From contig CAWIVY010000010.1 of NCBI GenBank assembly GCA_963839615.1, positions 1-64,000 of the forward strand: 64,000 bases of DNA. Reading direction: 5' to 3'. Both the position numbers and the translations under genes were made by a program. Below, one piece after another: positions 38,595-49,135 of the stretch (positions are counted from its first letter, which is position 1; every line of letters starts with the position of its first letter). The notes below the pieces were generated by a model. It had not been told where the DNA came from. It ran no database searches and saw only the letters and a program-made list of their open reading frames with translations. This DNA comes from DASQMT01 sp963839615 (GTDB taxonomy: Bacteria > Actinomycetota > Thermoleophilia > Solirubrobacterales > Solirubrobacteraceae).

Positions 38595-39803
38595 TCAGGC
38601 GGCCTGCGGCTGCACCGAGCGTGTCGCCGGCGTGACCACCACGACCGCGCCGATCGTGGCGACCGCGATCGCCACGAGCACGGCGGTCGTCCACGAGCTG
38701 GACTCGACGACGGCGCCCGCCACCGCCGCGCCGAGCCGAGACGCCCGCGACCAGCGCGGTCAGCGGCCAGGTGAACGCCTCGGTGGCGGTGCCCACCGGC
38801 GCGACGCGCTGGACGAGCTGGTTGCGCGAGGCGATCAGCGGCGCGATCGGCAGCCCCGCGAGCACCACGAGCAGCGCCCATCGTCAGCGGGGAGGTGGCG
38901 AGCATCAGCGGCGCGATCGCCAGCGGCAGCAGCCAGGCGAAGCGCAGGTGCGCCTCGAGCAGCGGGAAGCGGGTCGCGCGGGCGCCCCAGGCCAGGCCGG
39001 CCACGCCGCTGGCGCCCGACCACACCGCCAGCAGCACCCCGGCCAGCGCCTTCGAGCCCTCGGCCTCGGCGAAGGCGGGCACGCACCACCTCGATCGAGC
39101 CGAGCGCGAAGCCGACCGGCAGGCTCGCGAACACCAGCGTGCGCAGCCCCGGGTCGGCGAGCGCCCCGAGCCCGAGCGCGCGCGTGCCGTCGCGCCGCTC
39201 GGCTCGGGCCCGGGCTGGCCGCTCAGGCCGCTCAGCAGCATCAGCGTGCCGGTCAGCACGCAGGCGGCCGACACGATCAGCGCGTACTGCGGGCCGACGG
39301 TCGCCACGACCACGGTCGTCAGCAGCGGGCCGACCACGAAGACCACCTCGATCAGCACCGAGTCGAGCGCGAACGCGCCGGTGGACGAGCTCGGGCCTGC
39401 TCGGCGAGCAGGTAGGGCCAGCGCGAGCGCAGCACCGAGCGAGACCGGCGGGATCGCCGCGCCGGTGAGCAGCGAGACAGCACGGCGAGCACGGCCGGCC
39501 GGGGCGTCCGCCGCGCCCGCGGCCCAGACCGCCAGCAGCCCGGCGGCGTGCACGGCGGCGAGCGGCACCAGCATGCCGACGCCGCGGCGGTCGACCAGGC
39601 GGCCCTGGAAGCGGCGCGCCGAGCGCGCTGCCGAGCGCGAGCGCGCCGGCGCAGACGCCCGCCGCGGCGAACGAGCCGGTCACCTCGCGCACGTAGAGCA
39701 GGATCGCCAGGCCGCTGATGCCGATCGGCAGCCGGCCGATCAGCGTGGCAAGCACGATCATGGCCACGCCGGGGGTGCGCAGGATGCGTGCGTAGACGCT
39801 CAC
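38595..39803 (-). CDS. MFS transporter (frame-broken)
   Basis: The protein starts MSVYARILRTPGVAMIVLAT and has twelve likely membrane helices, including LPIGISGLAILLYVREVTGS, LVPLAAVHAAGLLAVWAAGA, VLIEVVFVVGPLLTTVVVAT, PQYALIVSAACVLTGTLMLL and LVFASLPVGFALGSIEVV. About 400 residues. The loop after helix 2 (RLVDRRGVGML) matches the MFS motif A. The substrate is unknown. Six or more frame breaks. Confidence 0.78.
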
Positions 39804-39823
39804 CCCACCTAAGCTACGCGGCC

Positions 39824-40478
39824 GTGGAACCGGACGCCGTCGAGATCCGGGTGGTCGCCTGCCTCGTCGAGAAGCAGCGCACGACGCCGGACCAGTACCC
39901 GCTGACGCTCAACTCGCTGCGGCTGGCCTGCAACCAGTCGACGAACCGCGACCCGGTGGTGGACTACGACGAGGCGACGGTGCGCTCCGCGCTCGACCGG
40001 CTCGGGCGGCGCAAGTGGACGACGCTCGCGAGCTGGTCGACGGCTCGCTCGGTCAAGTACAAGCACCTGTTCGACCAGGCGCTCGGCCTCACCGATCCGC
40101 AGCTCGCCTGCTCACAGTGCTGATGCTGCGCGGGCCGCAGACCCCGGGCGAGCTGCGCCAGCGCAGCGGAGCGGATCCACCGCTTCGACTCCGGCGAGGA
40201 GCTGGACCGCGACGCTCGAGGCGCTGGTCGAGCGCGAGCTGGTGGTGGCGCTGCCGCGGCGCCCGGCGAGCGCGGCCAGCGCTACGCGCACCGGCTCGGC
40301 GAGCCGGAGGCGAGTCCGTGCCGGCTGCCGCGGAGCCGGCGCCCGCGCCGAGCCCGCGCCCGCGGCACCGTCTGCCGTCTCCGACGACGGCATCTCCGCC
40401 CGCGTCGAGCGCCTCGAGGCGGAGGTGGCGGGGCTGCGCGAGCAGCTGCGCTCGTTGCGCGACGAGCTAGGCGCCTGA
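39824..40478 (+). CDS. YceH/DUF480-family protein
   Basis: The family signature is direct: EIRVVACLVEKQRTTPDQYP, LTLNSLRLACNQSTNRDPVV and DYDEATVRSALDRLGRRK. Then AKYKHLF-like text, LTVLMLRGPQTPGELRQRS and the end RVERLEAEVAGLREQLRSLR. It has two winged-helix repeats and a C-terminal coiled coil, about 218 residues. The family function is unsettled. It starts with GTG 20 bp from the divergent MFS gene. Four frame breaks. Confidence 0.82.
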
Positions 40479-40548
40479 CCTCGGCGATTCGGCCACCCGA
40501 ATCCCCGCCGGCTCACCATCGGGGGCATAGCGCTCGACAAGGCGATAC

Positions 40549-42311
40549 ATGGTGGCCCCAGCGGCCCAGCGGGGGGCGCCGCAGGCGCCTGCCATCCCTC
40601 CGGTCGAACCCAGCACGCGCTTCGCAGCGCGGGTCGGCAGCGGCATCTTCGCCGGCCTGACGCTGCTGCTGCTCCTCCTGGCGCTGCTCCCCGACGCCGA
40701 GACGCACCCGCGTCGCCCGCTTCGTCATCCCGGCCGCCGTGCGCGCTCTGCTGCCCTCGCGCTGCGCCTTCGGCGCCGACCGGCTCCAGCCGCCCACGCT
40801 CCACGCGGCGGCCACGCTCGGCACGCTGCTGGTGTCGGCGAACCTGCTGCTGGCGCCCGACGAGGCGTCCACGTCTCGCGGCGAGCTGCTCTACGCTGGC
40901 TGGCGCTCTACGCGGCCTACTTCTTCGCGATCCGCCAGGCGGTCTTCCAGCTCGCTCTGATGGGCGCCGCCTACCTGGTCGTGCTGCTCGAGAGCGGTGC
41001 CCGTCCAGGACGCGATCGGTCAGCTGGATCACGCTCTTGGGCGTGGTCGTGCCGGTCGCGGTCCTGCTGCGCGTGGTGCGCGGCGGGGTGACGCAGCTCG
41101 TCCGGAGCCTCGCCGAGGCGGCGCGCACGGACCCGCTCACTCAGCTCAAGAACCGGCTCGCCCTGGATCAGGAGATCGAGGTCGAGCTGGAGCGCGCGCG
41201 CCGGGCGGGTAGGGAGCTGAGCATCGTGCGTCGGCGACCTCGACCACTTCAAGTACGTCAACGACGAGCTCGGCCACCGCGCCGGCGACCGGGCGCTCGT
41301 CCGGGTCGCGCGCATCCTGGCGTCCCACCGCCGCGCCGGCGACACCGTCGGCGCGCACCGGCGGCGAGGAGTTCACGGTGCTGCTGCCGGACACCTCGGA
41401 GCACGACGCCTATCTCGCCGCGGAGCGCGATGCGGACCGCGGTCGCGGCGGAGTTCGCCGACCGACCCGGTGCCGCTCACCTTCAGCTTCGGCGTGGCGA
41501 CCTTCCCCGCCACGGCGACTCGGCCGACGCGGTGATCGAGTCGGCCGACCAGGCGCTCTACGCGGCCAAGGCGCTCGGGCGCAACCGCTCGATCATCTTC
41601 AACCGCGAGATCTCGGCGATCTTCGCCCCCGAGGCCGGCGGGCGCGGGCTCGACGGCGCCCACCTGGCCACCCTGCTGTCGCTCGACCGAGGCGCTCGAC
41701 ATCCGCGACGCCGGCACGGCCACCCACTCGCGGACGGTCGGGCGCTACTGCGCGACTGATCGCCGCGCAGCTCGGCCTGCCGCCCGAGCACGTCGAGCGG
41801 ATCGAGGTCGCCGGCGTGCTGCACGACATCGGCAAGATCGGCGTGCCGAACGCCGTCCTCCAGAAGCCCGGCCGGCTGGGGGGCACCGAGCTGGCCCAGA
41901 TCCGCACGCATCCGGAGATCGGCGCGGAGGTGCTCGGCGGGCAGGGCCTGGAGGACCTGCGCAGCTGGGTGCGTCGCCCACCACGAGCGCCCCGACGGCA
42001 AGGGCTATCCGGCGGGGCTGACCGACGCCGAGATCCCGCTGGAGGCGAAGATCATCGCGGTCGCCGACGCCTACGAGGCGATGACCGCCGACCCGTTCGC
42101 TCGGGATGGGCGCCGGGTAGTGCTGCCTGCGCGCGGCACGCAATTCGACGCGCGCGTGATCGCCGCCTTCATGGCGTGCTCGACACGATCGAGCCGGCCG
42201 GGCGGAGCTCGGCGTCCGGCCCGACGCGAGAGAGCCTGCCGGGCGCCTGGAGGCTGCTGCCGCTCGCGCGGCGGCAGGAGCGCGACGTGGGGTGCGGCGG
42301 CCGCGGCGTGA
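40549..42311 (+). CDS. Membrane GGDEF / HD-GYP dual-domain signalling protein
   Basis: An N-terminal membrane region with about six helices (IFAGLTLLLLLLALLPDAET, LAALYAAYFFAIRQAVFQLA-like) is followed by a GGDEF domain with an active GGEEF site, TDPLTQLKNRLALDQEIEVE and VIESADQALYAAKALGRNRS. A C-terminal HD-GYP domain has VAGVLHDIGKIGVPNAVLQK, RTHPEIGAEVLGGQG and HHERPDGKGYPAGLTD then AKIIAVADAYEAMTAD. It could both make and degrade cyclic-di-GMP. About 580 residues. The exact end is uncertain; nothing recognisable lies between 42312 and 42550. Confidence 0.82.
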
Positions 42312-42550
42312 GTCGAGCGGCGATGTCGAGTGGGGCGCGCGGGGCGTCGAGCGCGATGCGAGGCGACGTCGAGCCGGCGAGCGCGATGCCGCCGGGCGGC
42401 GAGCTGGCGGTACCGACCGCGCTGGGTGCGCTGAACGCGCCCCGCGCCCGGGCGGGCTCGTCTGCGCCGCGTGCTGCTGCGCAGGCCGGCCGACGGCATC
42501 CTCGCGCGCGGGCCCTGGCAGTCCGACCAGGTCGAGGCGCGCTGGCTGCG

Positions 42551-43130
42551 ATGACACGTTCGAGCCGCCCGCCGAGGTCGAGCGGCTCGGCCGACGCGGC
42601 CGTGGACGGCCTGCGCGAGCGCGGCTCGCCCGCCCACGACGGCATGGCCACGCGGCTGGCCGGCTGGCGTGAGGAGGACGGGCGGCTGCTGCTGGACCTC
42701 CAGCCGGTCGCGCTGGGCGCTGCGCCTGGTCGAGGGCAACGCCTGCGACAGCCTGACCGCGCTGTGCGTGGTGCGCACGGCGGACGGTCGCTGGCTGGCC
42801 GGGCGGCGGGCCGCGTGGGTCTCGACCTGGGCGAACCGCTGGGCGCTCGGCGCCGGCGGCGCCGTGGACCTGGGCGAGAGCCCGGCCGAGACGCTCTCGC
42901 GCGAGCTGCACGAGGAGTGGCAGCTCGAGCCCGAGCGGCTCAGCGTCGAGGCGCTGCTGGGGCTGCCGAACGGCGTGGTGATGGTGGTCGGGCTGGCCAC
43001 CGTCGCCCGACGCCGCCGACCCGGTGCCCGACCACGAGCACGACGAGTGGGCCTGGTGGCCGGCCGACGTCGACGAGTGGCCCGAGCGAGGCCGACGACC
43101 GCCTGCGGCTGATGGGCCGCCTCCTGGATG
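42551..43130 (+). CDS. Nudix hydrolase (frame-broken)
   Basis: The Nudix box is present as GGAVDLGESPAETLSRELHE with EWQLEPERL following (G-x5-E-x7-R-E-x2-E-E-W, with Trp instead of the usual Gly). N-terminal text MATRLAGWREEDGRLLLDLQ and ALCVVRTADGRWLAGRRAAW precedes it, and DHEHDEWAWWPADVDEWP follows. About 190 residues. The end is uncertain because the frame is lost near 43090. It is convergent with msrA. Confidence 0.75.
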
Positions 43131-43139
43131 ACAGCCGGG

Positions 43140-43830
43140 GGCTCGGCGCCCCGCGACGTCTGGCCGCGCGCGGCGCAGCCGGGCGAGCCCACCGGGCAGG
43201 ACACGCCGGTCCCGCCGAGCCCGCAGTAGCCGTTCGGGTTCTTCGCGAGGTACTGCTGGTGGTAGTCCTCGGCGTAGTAGAGCTCCGGCGCGTCGCGCGA
43301 TCTCCGTGGTGATCTCGCCGTAGCCCGCGGCGGCGAGCCGCTCGGCGTAGCGGTCGCGCGACGCCTCCGCGGCGGCGCGCTGGGCGTCGGAGGTCGACGT
43401 AGATGCCCGACCGGTACTGGGTGCCCATGTCGTTGCCCTGGCGCATGCCCTGCGTCGGGTCGTGGCCCTCCCAGAACAGCCGCAGCACCTCGTCGAACGA
43501 GATCTCCGCCGGGCGGAACACCACGAGCACGACCTCGTTGTGGCCGGTGCGCCCGCTGCAGACCTCCTCGTAGGTGGGGTTCGGCGTGTAGCCGCCCGCG
43601 TAGCCGACGGCGGTGGTGAACATGCCCGGCGCCTGCCAGAAGACGCGCTCGGCGCCCCAGAAGCAGCCCATGCCGACGATCAGCTGCTCGGTGTCGTCGG
43701 GGAAGGGCGGCTCGAGCGGCGTGCCGAGCACGAAGTGGCTGTCGGGCACATGGAAGGGGCGCGTGTCGCGGCCCGGGAGCGCGTCAGCCGCGTCGGGCAT
43801 GTCGGTCTTGTGACGGAAGAGGAAGCTCAC
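43140..43830 (-). CDS. msrA: Peptide methionine sulfoxide reductase MsrA
   Basis: The catalytic motif lies in QLIVGMGCFWGAERVFWQ (Cys in GCFWG). TAVGYAGGYTPNPTYEEVCS, GRTGHNEVVLVVFRPAEISF and FWEGHDPTQGMRQGNDMGTQ with YRSGIY follow, all MsrA hallmarks. The C-terminus ends in NPNGYCGLGGTGVSCPVG, then the frame runs on. No stop codon exists in any minus-strand frame between about 43080 and 43200, so the true stop is probably corrupted. It starts with GTG, 30 bp from the divergent P450. MsrA repairs oxidised methionine. Confidence 0.85.
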
Positions 43831-43860
43831 ACCATCGAGACTAGCGTTACGGTTCGCGGC

Positions 43861-45081
43861 ATGGCCCAGGTGACCGAGCTGGACCTGCCCGGAGCTCGAC
43901 TTCTTCGACGTCGGCCTCACGGGCGAGCGCTTCCACCGCGCCATGGACGAGCTGAGCCAGCGCCGGCTGGCTCGCGAGCGTCGCCGATCGGCTACTTCGT
44001 GCTCGACCGCGAGGCCGCCGCGTTCTTCCTGCGCACGCGCGCGGCCACCTTCCCGGGGATGAAGATCGCCGAGATGTTCGAGGTCCCCGAGGGCCCGCTG
44101 CTCGAGCAGATGCGGCGCAACATCCTCCACATCAACGGCGACGACCACCGGCGCCTGCGCAACCTCGTCAACCCGGCCTTCACGCCGCGCGCGGCGGACC
44201 GCTGGCGCCCGGCGATGCGCGAGTTCCTCGAGCGCCTCTGGGAGCCGCTCGCGGACGCCGGCCGCTGCGAGTTCGTGGACGCGTTCGCCAAGCCCTACCC
44301 GTCGCTGACGATCGCCACCGTGATGGGCGCGCCGCTCGACGGACGCGCCGAAGCTGCACGAGTGGTCGAACCTGATCCAGCGCCAGTTCGACGGGCCCAG
44401 CCTGATGCACGAGCGCGAGGCGATCGAGCGCGCCTGCGAGGAGTTCTACGAGTGGGCCGGCGCGCTGATCGAGCGGCGCAAGGACGACCCCGGCGACGAC
44501 CTGATCTCGACGCTGATCGCCGCCGAGCAGGAGGGCGACCGGCTCTCCGACGTCGAGTGCATGAACCTCGTGCTGAACGTGCTCGTCGGCGGCGTCGACA
44601 CGACCCAGTCGCAGCTCGCCCACGCCATGCGCCTGTTCGCCGCGCACCCCGACCAGTGGCAGCTGCTGGCCGAGCGACCCGGAGCTGGCGCCCGCGGCCG
44701 TCGAGGAGGTGGTGCGCTACGAGCCGATCACCCCGTTCACCGCGCGGCTGCTGCACGAGGAGGTCGAGTACCGCGACGTGACCTTCCCCGAGGGCACGGT
44801 CGTGATGGTGTGCGCGTTCACCGGCAACCGCGACGGCGTGGACGGCGACGCCGACGCGTTCGACATCACCGCCGACCGCGGCGACGCCAAGCCGCTCACC
44901 TTCGGCGCCGGCATCCACTACTGCCTCGGGCGCCAACCTCGCGCGGGCGGAGCTGCAGGAGGCGCTCGCGTTCCTGCCGGCGCGCATGCCCGGCCTGGCG
45001 CTCGACGGCGAGCCGGAGCTCGGCTCGGTCCACGGGATCTACGGCCTCGATAGCCTGCCGATCCGGTGGAACACGGCGTAG
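43861..45081 (+). CDS. Cytochrome P450
   Basis: The P450 shows the I-helix LNVLVGGVDTTQSQLAHAMR, the K-helix ExxR in AAVEEVVRYEPITPFTARLL and the heme-binding loop LTFGAGIHYCLGANLARAEL (axial Cys). About 400 residues, soluble bacterial class I. The start is ATG at 43861. The frame is clean over long stretches, with breaks near 43890, 43970, 44345, 44680 and 44930. The next gene (LLM oxidoreductase) overlaps its end by 16 bp, suggesting a shared pathway. No ferredoxin is adjacent and the substrate is unknown. Confidence 0.87.
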
Positions 45082-45896
45082 CCCTCTTCCCGACGGACTA
45101 CTCGATCCAGCCGGCCGAGCTGGCCCGGCTGGTCGAGGAGCGCGACTTCGAGTCGCTCTGGTTCACCGAGCACACGCACATCCCGGTCGAGCCGCGAGAC
45201 GCCGTACCCGGGCGGCGGCGAGCTGCCCGCGCGAGTACAGCCACAGCTACGACCCGTTCGTGGCGCTCTCGATCGCCGCGGCGGCCACCGAGCGGATCAA
45301 GCTCGGCACCGGCGTCTGCCTGGTGACCGAGCACGACCCGATCGTGACTGGCCAAGGAGACCGCCTCGCTCGACCGGCTCTCGGGCGGGCGCTTCCTGTT
45401 CGGCGTCGGCGCCGGCTGGAACCTCGAGGAGATGCGCAACCACGGCACCGACCCGAGCCGCCGCTTCAAGCTGATGCGCGAGCGCGTGGAGGCGATGAAG
45501 GCGATCTGGACGAAGGACGAGGCCGAGTACCACGGCGAGTTCGTGGACTTCGACCCGATCTGGTGCTGGCCCAAGCCGCTGCAGCAGCCGCACCCGCCCG
45601 TGCTCGTCGGCGGCAACGGGCCCGAAGGTGATCGACCGCGTGCTCGCGCTACGGCGACGAGTGGTTCCCGAACCGGATCACGACCGCTGGAGGAGCTGAA
45701 GGAGCGCATCGACGAGCTGCGCGAGCGAGCCGGCCGCCACGTGCCGGTGTCGTTCTTCGGCGTCAAGCCCGAGCCGCGAGCCGCTGGAGCGGCTGGCCGT
45801 GGGCCGGCGTCGACCGGGCGATCTTCTACGTCTCGCCGGACGCGTCGCCGGGCGAGGTCGAGCAGGCTGCTGGACGGGTTCGTGGCGCTGCGCTGA
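45066..45896 (+). CDS. LLM-class (F420/FMN-dependent) oxidoreductase
   Basis: The luciferase-like TIM barrel shows HGVALFPTDYSIQPAELARL, FESLWFTEHTHIPV, DPFVALSIAAAATERIKLGT, GVCLVTEHDPIV, GRFLFGVGAGWNLEEMRNHG and PHPPVLVGGNGP. About 275 residues. The GTG start overlaps the P450 3' end, and its TGA overlaps the next ATG (TGATG at 45894). F420-dependent members are common in actinomycetes. Six frame breaks. Confidence 0.85.
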
Positions 45897-46666
45897 TGGG
45901 CCGCCTCGACGAGCTCGACCTGTCGCTGAAGCTGTCGAAGGAGGAGGAGGCGGAGCGGCTGGCGGCGGGCTGGCGGCGGCTGGAGGCGCTGCGCCTGGCG
46001 CTCGGCGGCAAGCTGCCGGGCTACGGGCTCGGCCCGCCGGTATGCGTGCTGTTCGAGGGCTGGGACGCGTCCGGGAAGGGCGGGGCGATCAAGCGGCTGG
46101 TGGCGCCGCTGGACATCCGCCACGTGCGAGTGGCGCAGTTCGCGGCGCCGACGCCGGACGAGAAGCGCCACCACTACCTGTGGCGCTTCTGGCCGCAGCT
46201 GCCGGGGTGGGGCGGCATGGCCGTGCTTCGACCGCTCCTGGTACGGGCGCGTGCTGGTCGAGCGGGTGGAGGGCTTCGCGACGGCGGAGCAGTGGGAGCG
46301 CGCCTACGGCGAGATCGTCGAGCTGGAGCGGACGCTCGCCGCCGAGGGCATGGTGCTGATCAAGTTCTTCCTGCACCTCTCGGAGGAGGAGCAGCTGAAG
46401 CGCTTCGAGGAGCGGCGCGACGACCCGCTGAAGGCCTGGAAGCTGACCCCCGACGACTGGGAGAACCGCCGCAAGCGCGCCGCAGTACCTGGAGGCGATC
46501 GAGGAGATGCTCGAGCGCACCGAGCACGAGGCCGGCGCCGTGGCAGCTGGTCGAGGCGGAGAGCAAGAAGTACGCGCGCGTGAAGGTGGTCGAGACGGTG
46601 ATCGAGCGGATCGAGGACGGGATGCGCGCGCAGCGGCATCGAGCCGCCGGCGCCGCTCGGCGCTAG
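45896..46666 (+). CDS. ppk2: Polyphosphate kinase 2 family protein
   Basis: PPK2 motifs are complete: Walker A in VLFEGWDASGKGGAIKRLVA, HHYLWRFWPQLPGWGGMA, Walker B FDRSWYGRVLVERVEGFA (in shifted frame), LIKFFLHLSEEEQLKRFEER and DPLKAWKLTPDDWENRRKRA. About 256 residues. It uses polyphosphate to phosphorylate nucleotides; the class (ADP or AMP/GDP) is not determined. Coupled to the LLM gene by TGATG. The TAG stop lies in CTAG at 46663-46666, shared with the convergent soxR-like gene. Confidence 0.87.
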   Translation: MGRLDELDLSLKLSKEEEAERLAAGWRRLEALRLALGGKLPGYGLGPPVCVLFEGWDASGKGGAIKRLVAPLDIRHVRVAQFAAPTPDEKRHHYLWRFWPQLPGWGGMAVLRPLLVRARAGRAGGGLRDGGAVGARLRRDRRAGADARRRGHGADQVLPAPLGGGAAEALRGAARRPAEGLEADPRRLGEPPQARRSTWRRSRRCSSAPSTRPAPWQLVEAESKKYARVKVVETVIERIEDGMRAQRHRAAGAARR

Positions 46667-47121
46667 GGGCGGTCGCCGATCCAGTAGCGCGGGCCCGGGC
46701 CGAGCTGTGCCGCGCGGTCGCTCGGGTTGGCGAGCCGGCAGCGGTCGAGCGACAGGCAGCCGCAGCCGATGCACTCGGTGAGGCCCGCCTTGAGTCGCTG
46801 GAGCTCGGCGATGCCTGCGTCGATCCGGGCCGTCCACTCGCTCGACAGGCGCGACCAGTCCTGGCGCGTCGGCGCGCGGTCTGGGGGGCAGCTTGGCGAG
46901 CTCCGCGCCGATCTCGTCGAGCGTCAGCCCGACGCGCTGGGCGAAGACGATGAAGGCGATCCGGCGGAGCACCGGCGCGCGGGTAGCGGCGGTGGCCCGA
47001 GCCGGCGCGCTCCGAGGCGATCAGCCCGCGCTCCTCGTAGAAGCGCAGCGCCGAGGCGGCCACGCCGCTGCGCCGCGCGACCTCGGTGATCGTGAGCAGT
47101 TTCGCTTGACTTCAAGTTCAC
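46663..47121 (-). CDS. soxR: SoxR-like MerR regulator with [2Fe-2S] cysteines
   Basis: The MerR HTH reads LLTITEVARRSGV, AASALRFYEERGLIASERAG and SGHRRYPRAVLRRIAFIVFA. The SoxR cluster is present as LTECIGCGCLSLDRC (C-x2-C-x-C-x5-C), followed by RLANPSDRA and the end GPRYWIGDRP. About 150 residues. The start is a GTG at 47121 if one A is dropped near 47100. A SoxR-type promoter (19-bp spacer) lies over its start and faces the DUF5519 gene. It should respond to redox-cycling compounds. Confidence 0.85.
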
Positions 47122-47136
47122 TTGAACTTGTAGCTT
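47106..47136 (+). promoter_or_regulatory. SoxR-type promoter with 19-bp spacer
   Basis: TTGACT (47106-47111) and TAGCTT (47131-47136) are separated by 19 bp. That long spacing is typical of promoters twisted into activity by MerR/SoxR proteins. The spacer holds the inverted repeat TTCAAG-TTCA-CTTGAA (47111-47126), close to the known SoxR box. It drives the DUF5519 gene starting at 47143 and overlaps the soxR start, so soxR would be autoregulated. Confidence 0.72.
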
Positions 47137-47142
47137 ACGGGC

Positions 47143-47473
47143 ATGACGGCCAGCGAGCAGATCACGACGGAGGTCACCTCGTGGCCGGGCGTGAGCGCCG
47201 AGGCCCGGCCGCCGCGGCGAGTTCGCGTTCAGGGTCGGCCGCAGGGAGATCGGCCACCTGCACGGCGACCGCGTGGCCCACTTCGGCTTGCCAAAGCGGG
47301 TCTGGACCGAGCTGTTCGACGCGGGCCGCGATCGACTACCACCCGGTCGTTCCCGGGCAAGCCCGGCTTCGGGGCGCGCGCGATCGAGGGCGACGACGAC
47401 GTGCGCGACGTGATCGCGATGCTGCGGCTCAACTACGACGCGCGATGGCGCCGTCGACGGGCCGCCGGCCTAG
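47143..47473 (+). CDS. DUF5519 (luciferase-domain-like) protein, SoxR target
   Basis: The protein starts MTASEQITTEVTSWPGVSAE and continues in shifted frames with VGRREIGHLHGDRVAHFGF, KRVWTELFDAGR, DYHPVVPGKPGFGARAIEG and DDDVRDVIAMLRLNYDA. This matches DUF5519 proteins. About 108 residues, no known activity. It lies directly behind the SoxR-type promoter. Its end probably uses the TAG in CTAG 47470-47473. Confidence 0.7.
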
Positions 47474-48134
47474 GCGAACAGCGTCAGGTCCGGCTCGCGC
47501 TCGCCGCGCAGCACTGCCGGGTCGACCTCGACGCAGGCGATCCCGCGCGCCTCGGCCAGCACGCGCGCCTGGGGCTTGATCACCTGGGCGGCCAGCACGC
47601 CGCGGCAGCGGGTCAGGCCGGGCTCGCGGCAGATGCGCTCGAGGTAGCGGGTCAGCTGCTCGACGGCGTCGATCGTGCCCACGCGCTTGATCTCGACCGC
47701 CACGAAGCCGTCCTCCTCGTCGCGGCACATGAGGTCGACGGGCCCGATGTCGGTGGGCCACTCGCGCCGGACGAGCCGCAGGCCCTCGCCGGCGGCGCGT
47801 CGGCCAGCAGCTCCTGCAGCTCGCGCTCGACGCCCTCCTTCTCGAGCGCGGCCGCCTCGCCCATGTCGTGCGTCACGTCGGAGACCACCTCGGCGATCCG
47901 GATCTCGAGCCGGTCCTCGGTCGCGCCCGCCTTCTTGCGCACCACCATCAGGCCCGGCTCCTCCTCGATCACGGTCGGCGGCGTCATCCAGTTCTGGGGC
48001 TTGAAGCCGCCCGTGTCGGCGTGCACCATCACCGAGCCGTCCGACTTGAGCATCAGCAGCCGCAGCGCCTCGGGCAGCACGGCGGTCAGGCGACCGGTGT
48101 AGCGGACCTCGCAGCGGGCGACGATCAGGCGCAC
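47470..48134 (-). CDS. nucS: Mismatch-specific endonuclease NucS
   Basis: The start is MRLIVARCEVRYTGRLTAVL, then RLLMLKSDGSVMVHADTGGF, KPQNWMTPPTVIEEEP, DIGPVDLMCRDEEDGFVAVE with IKR (the PD-(D/E)XK-type site), VEQLTRYLERICREP and ARGIACVEVDPAVLRGE. About 222 residues, one frame break near 47800. NucS replaces MutS/MutL mismatch repair in many actinobacteria and some archaea, a useful lineage hint. Its stop (TAG) overlaps the convergent stop in CTAG. Confidence 0.88.
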
Positions 48135-48173
48135 GGTCGCCACCGTAGCCCGGCGGTCGGATAGCGTTGGCGC

Positions 48174-49124
48174 GTGCCGGTCAGCTGGCCCGATCAGGTC
48201 GACGAGATCCTCGACGCGTGACCTCACCGCGGCGCTCGGATATCTCACCCCGGCGCGCGGCGCCGTGGTGCTCGGCGGTCGCCCCCGTTGGGGCTGCGCG
48301 ACCGCGAGCGCGGCACCGTCGGGTTCACCACCTCGCTCGGGTTCGCCAAGAAGCTCGAGCGCATCCGCGACGAGCCGCGCGTGGCGCTCGCCTACCACTC
48401 GCGCCAGCACGGCCTGTCGAGGCGCTCGGCGTACGTGCTCGTGCAGGGCCGCGCCGAGCCGGTGCCCGAGCCGGACCCCGACGTGCGCGCCTACGTGCGC
48501 GGTCAGGCCGGAGCCGCTCTGGGCTCGCGGCGCAGCGGCCCCTTCTGGGACCGCTGGCTGCGCGAGTACTACATGGTGCGCGTCCCGGTCTGGGTGCACG
48601 TCGAGCGCATCGCTGGTGTGGCCGGACCTGCGCTGCGCCGGCGAGCTCGAGGTCTACGGGCTGCCGCAGCCGCCAGGAGCCGCCCGAGCCGCAGCGGCCG
48701 CCCGCCAAGGGGACCGGCTCCGCGCGTTGGCATGGAGCGCGTAGCGAAGCGGCTGCGCAAGTCGCGCGGACCTGCTGCTGGGCTACGCCGGCGCCGACGG
48801 CTACCCGATGCGTCGCACCCGTGGAGCTGCACGGCTCGGATGCCAGCGGCGCTAGAACTGACCGCCGCGCCGGGGGCGATCCCGCCGGGCGCCCGCCGCG
48901 CCGGCCTGCTGGGCCACTCCTACCGCCCGAAGCTGATCGGCCTCGACGGCCCGCCAGCACACCGGCTGGCTGGAGGCCGGCGACGACCGCGCGCCTGTAC
49001 GCGCCGCACTCGGAGACCGGCTTCGTGGCGCCCTCCGAACAAGACGCTGCTGCTGTTCCTCACCGGGCTGCAGGCGAAGCTGGGCGTCCGCCAGGCGCGC
49101 CGCCAGGGCAAGCTGCCCGCCTGA
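48174..49124 (+). CDS. Pyridoxamine-5'-phosphate-oxidase-fold protein, long form (frame-broken)
   Basis: The GTG start opens VPVSWPDQVDEILD, followed by RDRERGTVGFTTSLGFAKKL, ERIRDEPRVALAYHSRQHGL, YVLVQGRAEPVPEPDPDVRA, FWDRWLREYYMVRVPVWVHV and a second half with HSYRPKLIGL, ALYAPHSETGFVAP and LLLFLTGLQAKLGVRQARRQ. The first half is a split-barrel flavin-binding domain. About 315 residues in total, so it may have two such domains. Function unknown. Many frame breaks between 48640 and 49050. Confidence 0.65.
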
Positions 49125-49135
49125 ACCGCGGCCGC

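Noticed and set aside
42169..42550. A possible minus-strand gene between the HD-GYP and Nudix genes
   Set aside because: The frame is Ala/Arg/Pro-rich without motifs and overlaps the end of the HD-GYP domain; it is probably a shadow or damaged 3' region.
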